Assembly (NCBI GenBank): GCA_002296225.1
Contig: DBHR01000058.1
Location: 1-15,218 of the forward strand
Length of the DNA: 15,218 bases
Origin: Acidobacteria bacterium UBA823
GTDB taxonomy: Bacteria > Acidobacteriota > Vicinamibacteria > Vicinamibacterales > UBA823
Direction of reading: 5' to 3'
Shown: one piece after another, positions 7,636 to 14,684 of the stretch
How the letters are laid out: each line of letters opens with the position of its first letter
Position numbering within the stretch: the first letter of the stretch is position 1
Position numbers and translations under genes: made by a program
The notes under the pieces: model-generated
Told to the model about the DNA's origin: nothing
What the model saw: only the letters and a program-made list of their open reading frames with translations
Databases searched by the model: none

Positions 7636-10107
7636 TTACCCGCCTCCGTCTACGGTTTGGGTCATGGGTGGCGTTGTTTTCATCTGAAATGCCGGGCTCT
7701 CGACGATACCGAGCACGAATGCTGAGATGCGGTGCCCTTGCGCCTCGGCCGCGCGGGCGATCTTCCGAACTGTTGGCATATCGTAGTGCTCGAGGCGTCG
7801 CCCGATGGCATAGGTCATCAGATTTTCCGTGAATGTCCGGACGAGTGGAGTTAGGCGGTCGATGAGCGCCTCCCGGAGGTCAACGGGACCGGTGATGGGT
7901 GTGCCATCGTATAGCTCGGTGGCGGTGTCAATCGACGCACCATTGTCCTTGATTCGCCAGGCGCCCGTCACGTCGAAATTCTCCAGTGCCAGTCCGATTG
8001 GGTCGATCATTCGGTGGCACGAACTGCACGCCGGGTTTGATCGATGTGCCTCCATCCGCTCGCGTACGGAGAGCAGGCGCCCGTCTTCAGCGGCGGCGGA
8101 CTCTTCGAAGTCCGGCACGTTGGGCGGCGGCGGCGGCGGCGGGCTGCCCAGGAGAACCTCCATGACCCACTTGCCGCGCAGTACCGGTGAGGTGCGAATT
8201 GCGTGTGATGTTAGCGTCAGGATGCTGCCGTGGCCAAGAATGCCATGCCGCGCATCGTCCACGTGCGGTACCTGCCGGAACGCGTCACCCCGGACGTCTG
8301 GCAGACCATAGTGTTCCGCGAGGCGCTCGTTGACAAATGTGTAGTCAGCATTGAAGAGCTCAACCAGACTCCGGTCTTCCTTGACGAGGTTGTGGAAAAA
8401 CAGTTCGGTCTCCCGCTGCATCGCGGCCTTGAGCTGCTCATCGAAGTCGGGATACGTGCGAACGTCCGGATGGATCTTCTCTAGGTCTGACAGTCGGAGC
8501 CATTGGGCTGCTACTCGGGTGGCCAAGGCTTCCGCCCGAGGGTCGGTCAACATCCGGCGCACTTGGTGTTCCAACTCGTCCGGGGTCGACAGACGGCCCT
8601 CGCTGGCCACACGCATTAACTCGGTATCGGGCCCGGTGGCCCAGAGGAAGAAGGAGAGCCGTGACGCAAGGTCGAAGCTGTCGAGGGTAAAGGTGTCCGG
8701 GCCTGCGGCATCAGCCGTCAGCGTTGGTGGTGGTTCCTCGAATCTAAAAATGAAATGCGGACTTGCCAAGATGCCTTCGATGGCCATTCGCACGCCAGCC
8801 TCGAAGCCCCCGTTGTTTGTTCCAGCTTCGTAAAGCGACATGAGCGCGTCGAGATTGTTGGCGGTGAGCGGACGCCGGTAAGCCTCGGTCGCTAGGGTCG
8901 AGATAATCTTCTGTGCGCAGACAAGCTCCTCACTTGGTGCGCTTGGTTGGCATGTAAAGATCTTCTGGCGGCTCGGCGTCTCCGACACGCCAGTTGGGTT
9001 GTAAGGGCCGCGGATGGCCATGTCCCGGAGGTGGGGCAGGCTGGTAAATCCGTAGGCATCGGCGATGCTGGTGCTGGCCAAAGACCACGTGTGCGGGGAG
9101 ATCAGGTCCTGGAGCGGCCCTTCAAAGCGGCGGATAAAGGTGGCCGCGACACGGTGTGGGCCGGCGGTAATGGCGACCGGCTCGGTGAAGAGATTGACGC
9201 CGCCTGGGTCCGAGGCGTGCATCCACCGGTCGATGTCCAGTAGCGCGGACCGCTCACCGTCCACTGATATTTCAATTTGCTCGGGGGACTCCACGGTATG
9301 CAGCGTTGCCCGTCCGCTTCCGTAAAGCGCACCGGTGGTCTCGTGATGGAACGACACGCGGAAGACGTAGTCGCCATCCGCCGGGAAGTTGTGCCCGACG
9401 ACCAACCCGCCGCGTGTGCCGTACGGCGCACCTTCAACCTGGTCACGCTGAGAAACCCATCGCGTGAGCTTGAAAGTTGTTTCGGAGGGCGTAGCGGTCG
9501 GGTCACCGACCGCCAGGCGACTGATCTCGCTGGCCGCATGCAGATAGCTGTTCATCAGAGTTGGCGAGAGCAACTGGACGTCCGCAATATTGTCGAAATT
9601 CGCACTTTTGGTGTCGAGCGGGAGGTACTTCGCAGCATCCATGTCAAGTGTCAGCAGCGCTTTAATTGAGCGTTCATACTCCGCGCGATTGAGGCGCTGG
9701 AAGGTCCGCCAGCCTGGAGTTGGTGTCGTCGCGGCGCGCGCATCGATCAACGCTTCCAGTGACGTGGCAATGTTGAGCAGGTCGGGTTCAGGTGGTCGAC
9801 GAATTCCCGGCGGTGGCATCAGGCCCGCCCTAAGCTTGCGGATCATCTTCTCCGCTACCGCGGCGTTGTCAGCCGCCGCGGAGACCTTGAAGCTTTCGAG
9901 CGAGAGGTTGCCGCGCATTGCGCGACCGTTGTGACAGCGAAGGCAGTGGGTTTCAACGACGGCTTGGGCCGCGTCAACCGGTCGGTGTTCACCGGAATGG
10001 CTATTGACGAGACGGGGTGGGACCGACTGCGCAGCACCTGAGGCGGGGAGCGTGATTACACCGCACGCCACCGCAAGTGCCCCCAGTAGTGTCGAAGCTC
10101 GCTTCAC
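7636..10107 (-). CDS. DUF1592/DUF1588-family exported cytochrome c-like protein (PSD/PSCyt domains)
   Basis: Large exported protein with probable c-type haem sites, role unknown, presumably electron transfer linked to a surface or periplasmic enzyme. The 823 residues contain, in order: Sec signal peptide (1-27); an N-terminal cytochrome-like domain with CLRCH (55-59) and a candidate axial Met in RAGLMPPPG (93-101); DUF1587 (about 135-200); a beta-rich segment resembling a carbohydrate-binding or PA14-like fold (about 235-330); DUF1595 (about 395-457, with TEAYRRPLT); DUF1592 (about 470-603); DUF1588 (about 610-745) with a second haem-type motif CSSCH (694-698) in the family signature DPIGLALENFD; and DUF1585 (about 750-812). 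The proline run at 656-662 is common in this family. The start is GTG with GAGG nine bases upstream. It heads the likely four-gene unit with the DUF1552, ankyrin and flavoprotein genes. Family assignment is firm; function is not known. Confidence 0.95.
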   Translation of the reverse strand: MKRASTLLGALAVACGVITLPASGAAQSVPPRLVNSHSGEHRPVDAAQAVVETHCLRCHNGRAMRGNLSLESFKVSAAADNAAVAEKMIRKLRAGLMPPPGIRRPPEPDLLNIATSLEALIDARAATTPTPGWRTFQRLNRAEYERSIKALLTLDMDAAKYLPLDTKSANFDNIADVQLLSPTLMNSYLHAASEISRLAVGDPTATPSETTFKLTRWVSQRDQVEGAPYGTRGGLVVGHNFPADGDYVFRVSFHHETTGALYGSGRATLHTVESPEQIEISVDGERSALLDIDRWMHASDPGGVNLFTEPVAITAGPHRVAATFIRRFEGPLQDLISPHTWSLASTSIADAYGFTSLPHLRDMAIRGPYNPTGVSETPSRQKIFTCQPSAPSEELVCAQKIISTLATEAYRRPLTANNLDALMSLYEAGTNNGGFEAGVRMAIEGILASPHFIFRFEEPPPTLTADAAGPDTFTLDSFDLASRLSFFLWATGPDTELMRVASEGRLSTPDELEHQVRRMLTDPRAEALATRVAAQWLRLSDLEKIHPDVRTYPDFDEQLKAAMQRETELFFHNLVKEDRSLVELFNADYTFVNERLAEHYGLPDVRGDAFRQVPHVDDARHGILGHGSILTLTSHAIRTSPVLRGKWVMEVLLGSPPPPPPPNVPDFEESAAAEDGRLLSVRERMEAHRSNPACSSCHRMIDPIGLALENFDVTGAWRIKDNGASIDTATELYDGTPITGPVDLREALIDRLTPLVRTFTENLMTYAIGRRLEHYDMPTVRKIARAAEAQGHRISAFVLGIVESPAFQMKTTPPMTQTVDGGG

Positions 10108-10116
10108 CCTTTTGCG

Positions 10117-10120
10117 CCTC
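10117..10120 (-). promoter_or_regulatory. Ribosome binding site supporting the GTG start of the DUF1592-family gene
   Basis: GAGG on the minus strand lies nine bases before GTG 10107. The protein starting there opens with Met-Lys-Arg and a clean signal peptide, which supports this non-ATG start. Confidence 0.55.
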
Positions 10121-10157
10121 AGGTCATTGAGACCGAGCTCACCACGGATTGCAGAGT

Positions 10158-10186
10158 AGTGTAACCGCTTTGGATTCTTCAGTCTA
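10158..10186 (-). promoter_or_regulatory. Possible sigma70-type promoter of the DUF1592/DUF1552/ankyrin/oxidase unit
   Basis: On the minus strand TAGACT (10186-10181) and TACACT (10163-10158) are separated by exactly 17 bases. Each matches four of six bases of the -35 and -10 consensus. They lie in the 91-base gap upstream of the DUF1592-family gene, giving a leader of about 45 bases. The match is modest and could be chance. Confidence 0.3.
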
Positions 10187-10198
10187 CGCGGAATCGGT

Positions 10199-11449
10199 TC
10201 ATCGTTCGACGATACGCGCCCCCGTCAGTTGCGCAATTGCCGCCAGGGTCGTTTGACCCGCGTTCAAGCCGAGACGGAAGTCGTCGTCGCTGAAGCTTGA
10301 AAAAACGTCGGTTGGCTGGTGCCAGTGTGGGTCCCAGCCGGCTCCGACGTGGGCGCCGCGCTCGTTTTCACGCAGGCTGATGGCCGGTACGATATTCATG
10401 AACGGCGTGGAGTCCGTGTTCGTCATGTGCGGGCCGACTGTCGCTGGGTAGTCGGTTGCGTAGATATCATTGGCCGCCCTGAAGAAGAATGCGAGGGCCC
10501 GCGCCTCGTCAGCCAGATCGGCCGTCGATTGAAACTCGATGTTGACGTCCGCTTCGGGGCGCTGGTCGCGGCTAAGGGTGCCGTCCGCCCGTGGTGCTCC
10601 GTGGTCGAACAGCATCATGTCATGCTGGATCATGGCGAGCCACCTCGGTTCGGGATAGCGACCCGACCCGGGAGGATCTTCTTGGCCCTGTAGCTCCTGC
10701 CGTTGCTCGACGTAAGCGCGGCTGCCATTCAGGCCGGTTTCCTCATTGTTCCAAAGCGCGAATCGGATGGACCGGTCCGTCTCGACATCGCGCGCGTTAA
10801 AGATACGCGCCAGTTCCATGATGAGTGCAGTGCCAGAGCCATCGTCGTTCGCTGCCTGGCCCCAACCGTGGCCGTCCATGTGCGCGCCGATGATGTACAT
10901 CTCTCCCGGTCGGTCTGTGCCAACTTTTGTGCAGTACACCTCCTGGCGGGGACCGTTCGTAGCTGGCTCGCTGTTCAGTTTACGAAGCTGCTCGTCAGGC
11001 TGAGTTAGTGGGTCGGTGGTTACACCGGTGCGGGCTCGGTAGCCGAAGATTGAACTCCCGCCAGGTCCCGAGCCGTTCCGGCCGATCCGTCCGCCGGTTG
11101 GTGTGCCGCCGGTGGGGTTGAGCTCCGCCGCACCGTTGCGCCGTTGGCTGCGTCTCTGACGGGGTGGTGGGTCGTAGACGTAGTCGAGGCGCTCGGTCGT
11201 TGTGCAGCCGACGGCCTGGAGTTGCTGTTCAATCCAGTCGATGGCATCGCGATTTCTCTTGGTGCCCTGGCGTCGGTCCCCAAACTGCGTCAGGCCTTTG
11301 AGCGTGGTCTTGTAGTACTCAAGATCGAGTCGGCTGACGAGCGTGCGGATGGTGTCGTCGGCGGGTGCGTTCTGTTGCGCGTAGGTCGCCTCACCGCCGA
11401 GGCCTATTGCCAACGTCACGCTGACTACGAGGTGGAGTGTCGTGCGCAT
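10199..11449 (-). CDS. Exported M28-family zinc peptidase
   Basis: Predicted secreted di-zinc aminopeptidase or carboxypeptidase of family M28, cleaving peptides outside the cytoplasm; specificity is not readable. The 416 residues begin with a Sec signal peptide (1-24, cleavage near TYA). The zinc and catalytic residues fall in family motifs: H190 in IIGAHMDGHG, the Asp in NDDGSG (201-206), the Glu pair in WNNEETGLNGS (233-243), D277 in IQHDMM, and a final His in HWHQPTDV (375-382). GPHMTNTDSTPF (339-350) is also typical. An unusual low-complexity insertion rich in Arg, Pro, Gly and Asn spans about 94-140. An AAGGGGG ribosome site lies 8 bases before the ATG. The upstream MBL-fold gene ends 46 bases away, so co-transcription is likely; the downstream DUF1592-family gene is 91 bases away and may have its own promoter. 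Confidence 0.93.
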   Translation of the reverse strand: MRTTLHLVVSVTLAIGLGGEATYAQQNAPADDTIRTLVSRLDLEYYKTTLKGLTQFGDRRQGTKRNRDAIDWIEQQLQAVGCTTTERLDYVYDPPPRQRRSQRRNGAAELNPTGGTPTGGRIGRNGSGPGGSSIFGYRARTGVTTDPLTQPDEQLRKLNSEPATNGPRQEVYCTKVGTDRPGEMYIIGAHMDGHGWGQAANDDGSGTALIMELARIFNARDVETDRSIRFALWNNEETGLNGSRAYVEQRQELQGQEDPPGSGRYPEPRWLAMIQHDMMLFDHGAPRADGTLSRDQRPEADVNIEFQSTADLADEARALAFFFRAANDIYATDYPATVGPHMTNTDSTPFMNIVPAISLRENERGAHVGAGWDPHWHQPTDVFSSFSDDDFRLGLNAGQTTLAAIAQLTGARIVER

Positions 11450-11495
11450 GGATATCGCCCCCTTGGAACATGCGGGTTACCGACGGTCCTTGGTA

Positions 11496-12374
11496 TCACT
11501 GTCCGTCGGACAGTTGTTGATAGACGGCGGTTAAGAAGCGTGTCGGGTCGCCCCACTGGTCGTTGTACTCGGCCGTTGGATTGGCGTCAGCGACCTCGTC
11601 GTAAGTCTTACCTTCCGAGACGAGTTTCTTGACTCGGTCGGTGACGGCCAGAACCATGTCTCGGAACTCCATGACGTCCTCACGGCTCGAGACTTCACCG
11701 TGGCCAGGAATGATCTTTGTGTGGGGACCGGCAAGGCCGACCGCGATACCGAGCGCGGCAATCGTTCCTTCGAGAGTGCCTCCGTTGTTTGTGTCGATCA
11801 CGGGAAACGCGACGGTTCGGAATACGTCGCCGAGGTGCAGGACGTCGGACCCACGAAAATGAATAAAGCTGTCACCGTCGGTATGGGCCGGTGGGACCGG
11901 AAAGACGTGTACCTGCTCGCCGTTGAGGTGAATGGTCGCCGTGTCGCTGTAGGTCAGCACGGGCAGCGCGACTTCAGGAAGCCGGTCGGCTAGGCGCACC
12001 CTGACTCGGTCGTGCGCGAGGATCACGACACCCATGTTGCCGAGGTTTTCGTTTCCACCGGTGTGGTCCGGATGGACGTGTGTATTAATAAGAAACCGGA
12101 TGTTGCCGTTAGAGACGCCTCGGATAGCCATTACGATGCGGTCCGTCAACGGTGCGAACTGGTCGTCGATCATGACGACCCCGTCGTCACCAATGGAGAG
12201 CCCGATATTGCCGCCACGGCCTTCCAGGTAGTGCACGCCGCCGGCAACGTGGTGCACCGTGATTTCCACTGCGTCCCAATCCACGTTTGGCTGGGCTGCG
12301 CCTGGTGCGGGACACAGCAACGCGGCGACGCTGACAGCCGCGACGACGGCATGACGGAATATGGTGGTCTGCAT
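11496..12374 (-). CDS. Exported MBL-fold metallohydrolase
   Basis: Secreted metallo-beta-lactamase-fold hydrolase. The 292 residues start with a Sec signal peptide (1-27, cleavage near GAA). The metal-binding motif HVHPDH is at 99-104, followed by H164 in PPAHTDGDS, D183 in HLGDVF and H225 in PGHGEV, so a complete dinuclear site is present. The N-terminal GGVHYLEGRGGNIGLSIG segment (45-62) resembles the cyclase/SoxH-like and class B beta-lactamase-like exported proteins common in Acidobacteriota. The presence of H101-P-D103-H104 and the GHGEVSS ending favour a general hydrolase over a true carbapenemase, but substrate cannot be assigned. A strong GAGGAG ribosome site lies 7 bases upstream of the ATG, and a perfect TATAAT lies farther upstream. 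It precedes the M28 peptidase gene by 46 bases. Confidence 0.9.
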   Translation of the reverse strand: MQTTIFRHAVVAAVSVAALLCPAPGAAQPNVDWDAVEITVHHVAGGVHYLEGRGGNIGLSIGDDGVVMIDDQFAPLTDRIVMAIRGVSNGNIRFLINTHVHPDHTGGNENLGNMGVVILAHDRVRVRLADRLPEVALPVLTYSDTATIHLNGEQVHVFPVPPAHTDGDSFIHFRGSDVLHLGDVFRTVAFPVIDTNNGGTLEGTIAALGIAVGLAGPHTKIIPGHGEVSSREDVMEFRDMVLAVTDRVKKLVSEGKTYDEVADANPTAEYNDQWGDPTRFLTAVYQQLSDGQ

Positions 12375-12433
12375 TTCGGGTCTCCTCGACGGCTATGTCG
12401 GTGGCGATTCTCTTGAGGGTGGAGTGATTAGGA

Positions 12434-12439
12434 ATTATA
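12434..12439 (-). promoter_or_regulatory. Consensus -10 hexamer upstream of the MBL-fold gene
   Basis: TATAAT reads on the minus strand at 12439-12434, in the 94-base gap between the sulfatase-fold and MBL genes, giving a leader of about 50 bases. The hexamer 17 bases upstream (GGCTCC) does not resemble a -35 and no TGn extension is present, so an activator or a different sigma factor would be needed. The hexamer could be chance. Confidence 0.3.
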
Positions 12440-12468
12440 GTCGGACCCGGTGCTGAGGAGCCGGCGAG

Positions 12469-13914
12469 TCATCGGATGTAGCCGAGGCTCCGAAGACGCT
12501 CGATGTCGCGTTCGTTGAGCGGCTTTTCGCTGATGGCCATTCCGGCCGCGAATTCCATGTTTTGAGCGAGCAATTCTTGGAGCACCGCCCTGGCCTCCTC
12601 GATCACATCTGGCGTGACTTCGTTGGCGAGATCCGTCTGGTCCAACGGGTCGACTGCATAGTCGAAGACCTCCGGCGTTCCATTCGCTTGGAAGATGAAC
12701 TTACGTCTGTCGTAGTAGAGTGCCTTCCGCGCATTGAGGTCGCTGACCTCGGATAGAACCGGATGGGGCGCGGCTGTGTCCTCAATTAGTCCGATGAGGC
12801 TCGTGCCGCCAACCGTTTGCGTCACCGCGAGCCCGAAATATTCTTGGAGGGTCGGGAGCAAGTCGATGACCTGGACGGGTGTCGAGACCCGCTGGCCTGC
12901 GTACTGCCGGTCGGGGAACTTGATGATGAGCGGAACTCGGATTAACTCGCTGTAGAGCAGGCCCTCACCGTGCTCGAAATAGTCGTGCTCTAGGAAGGCC
13001 TCACCGTGGTCAGCGGTCACGATGATCATCGTGGAGTCGTAAAGTCCGATTTCTTTCAGGAAGCGGAGCACGCGGCCGAGACGGTCGTCGACCCCGAGCA
13101 GTTCACCGTCGTAGAGGCCAACCAGTTCTAGGACGTTCTCTTCGGTAAGTTGGCCATCGCTCGCACGCCTTTGGATCTCCCCCTGGTCGCCCGCGGATTG
13201 CATCAGACGCTTCATCGCCCGGTCGGAGATACCGTCGTTGAAGATATCTAGATGGGCCTGCGTCGTGTAGGGGAAGTGCAGGTCGAGGAGATGCAGATAG
13301 GCGAAGAATCGACGATCGACTAATTGGTCGACCCAGGCTTTAAAGAACTCCTCCACCTGTGGGTCGTGAATCCCGGATTCGTACACGTCGAAACCCTGAG
13401 CGAAGCCGAGGTGGGCCGGGAGGTGTCCTTGGTTGACGAAGCCGCCAGTGCCGAAGCCTCCGTGCGACATATACTCGGCCACCGTCGTGAACTCGTCGAC
13501 CATCACGTGGCCGGTAGGCACGGTGCCGTTGTCCTGGATCCGCCCGCCCAGGCGACCCTCGGTAATCAGATGCTGGGATAGGTAGGTTCCTGTGAAGAGG
13601 GAGACGATCGAGGGCTTCGTCCAATTTGTTTGTGAGATGGCTTGCTCGAAGAGCACCGCGTCGGCTGCTAACGCGTCAAGGTTAGGCGTCGTGGGCCGGT
13701 CATAGCCATAGGCACCAACGTGATCGGCCCGGACACAGTCGAGCAACAGAATCACCACATTCTGCGTGCTCCGGCGGAGGGCGTGCAGCGCGGCGGCGTC
13801 TTGTTGCTGAGTGGACATCGGCGAGCTGGGTGTTGGTCCACAACCGGCCACACACGATGCGAGGCAGGCTAGTGTGGCGAGCGCTCGCGATCGGGTCAGA
13901 CGTGATTCCGACAT
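12469..13914 (-). CDS. Sulfatase-fold (alkaline phosphatase superfamily) lipoprotein with Thr at the catalytic Cys position
   Basis: Probable outer- or inner-membrane-anchored hydrolase or transferase of the sulfatase/alkaline phosphatase superfamily. The 481 residues start with a lipoprotein signal; the lipobox VAGC puts the lipidated Cys at 25. The fold is clear from VVILLLDCVRADHVGAYGY (53-71, metal Asp at 59), TPNLDALA (76-83), VTADHGEAFLEHDYFEHGEG (299-318, Asp302/His303 metal site), VPLIIKFP (327-334) and the C-terminal LRSLGYI. The sulfatase signature C-x-P-S-R is replaced by T99-K-P-S-I within NWTKPSIVSLFTG. Thr cannot be converted to formylglycine, so a normal sulfatase mechanism is excluded; a Thr nucleophile as in lipoteichoic-acid synthases or phosphomutases suggests phosphoester or phosphoglycerol chemistry, which is inference. 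The methyltransferase gene ends 7 bases upstream, so the two are very likely co-transcribed. Only a weak GAG ribosome site precedes the ATG. Confidence 0.9.
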   Translation of the reverse strand: MSESRLTRSRALATLACLASCVAGCGPTPSSPMSTQQQDAAALHALRRSTQNVVILLLDCVRADHVGAYGYDRPTTPNLDALAADAVLFEQAISQTNWTKPSIVSLFTGTYLSQHLITEGRLGGRIQDNGTVPTGHVMVDEFTTVAEYMSHGGFGTGGFVNQGHLPAHLGFAQGFDVYESGIHDPQVEEFFKAWVDQLVDRRFFAYLHLLDLHFPYTTQAHLDIFNDGISDRAMKRLMQSAGDQGEIQRRASDGQLTEENVLELVGLYDGELLGVDDRLGRVLRFLKEIGLYDSTMIIVTADHGEAFLEHDYFEHGEGLLYSELIRVPLIIKFPDRQYAGQRVSTPVQVIDLLPTLQEYFGLAVTQTVGGTSLIGLIEDTAAPHPVLSEVSDLNARKALYYDRRKFIFQANGTPEVFDYAVDPLDQTDLANEVTPDVIEEARAVLQELLAQNMEFAAGMAISEKPLNERDIERLRSLGYIR

Positions 13915-13921
13915 CGCTGCT

Positions 13922-14641
13922 CTATAGTAACGCCGCTGGCATAGCTCGCGAGGTGCGCGGTTTTTCGGCCCGTACTACCGCGAATGGCCCGCGACGCCAC
14001 ACGATCTCAACCCTGAAGCCAGCGGTGTGCAACATGTCTAGCTCCTGGTCTAAGGGAAAGTAGCGGTCTTCCTTGGCCCAAGCTGCGAGGTGCGCGCGCG
14101 CGTTTCGTGTTGAGTAGGTCCGTTCCAGGTGACGTATCCATGCCCGCTTGGCTTGTGCGTAGAGGTCTAACTGGGAGGGCGGCATGCAGTCGATTGAGAC
14201 GAGCGCACCGCCGGCGCACAAGGCATGCAGGCACCGACGGTAGAGCTTGATTTTCGTGATCCGAGTCCGGACGTGATGAAGCGAAATACCCGCTGTGAAG
14301 TAGTCGGCTCGTGGCAAGGCGCAGCGTGTGAAACTCTGCTGTTTGAGTTCGATGCCGTATCGTTGCCTCGCGCGAAGACGTCGCGCCGCGACGGCGAGCA
14401 TCTCAGGGTCGGTGTCGAGTCCAATCAGGCGACTATTGGGAACGGCCCGCAGACAGTGTGCAGCGAGTGCCCCCGTCCCAGTGCCGAGGTCGACGATTAG
14501 CGGGGAAGCCGAGCGGGGTCGCAGTGCGGCAGCCGCGACCGACAACATCTCTTGGTAGTTGGGGATGAAGGTGCGGATCACCCGGTCGTATTCGGCAACC
14601 CGAATTCTCAGATGGGTGGCAACGGACATCATGGTAACCAC
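13922..14641 (-). CDS. Class I SAM-dependent methyltransferase
   Basis: Cytoplasmic methyltransferase with Rossmann fold; the methyl acceptor is unknown. The 239-residue protein has SAM motif I as VDLGTGTG (50-57), an acidic residue after the second strand in LIGLDTDPEMLAVA (72-85), motif post-II ISLHHV (119-124), and GGALVSIDCM (144-153) as the next strand. The shape matches the UbiE/CmoA-like Methyltransf_25 type. The start is uncertain: GTG 14641 has AGGA ten bases upstream, while in-frame ATG codons at 14632 and 14629 would also give a complete fold. No signal peptide or membrane segment is seen. The stop lies 7 bases before the sulfatase-fold lipoprotein gene, suggesting co-expression; the HupE/UreJ-like gene ends 43 bases upstream. 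Confidence 0.88.
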   Translation of the reverse strand: MVTMMSVATHLRIRVAEYDRVIRTFIPNYQEMLSVAAAALRPRSASPLIVDLGTGTGALAAHCLRAVPNSRLIGLDTDPEMLAVAARRLRARQRYGIELKQQSFTRCALPRADYFTAGISLHHVRTRITKIKLYRRCLHALCAGGALVSIDCMPPSQLDLYAQAKRAWIRHLERTYSTRNARAHLAAWAKEDRYFPLDQELDMLHTAGFRVEIVWRRGPFAVVRAEKPRTSRAMPAALL

Positions 14642-14684
14642 ACGGTGAGAATCCTGCTGTTCCCGTAAAACTGCCGTTGTAGCA

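Noticed and set aside
8121..8141. GGC triplet tract in the DUF1592-family gene
   Set aside because: It encodes the proline run before NVP in the DUF1588 domain, which is a usual feature of this family, not a special repeat.
11496..12374. Class B beta-lactamase (antibiotic resistance) reading of the MBL-fold gene
   Set aside because: The fold and zinc motif are shared by many hydrolases, and nothing seen in the sequence supports a carbapenemase; left as a general MBL-fold hydrolase.
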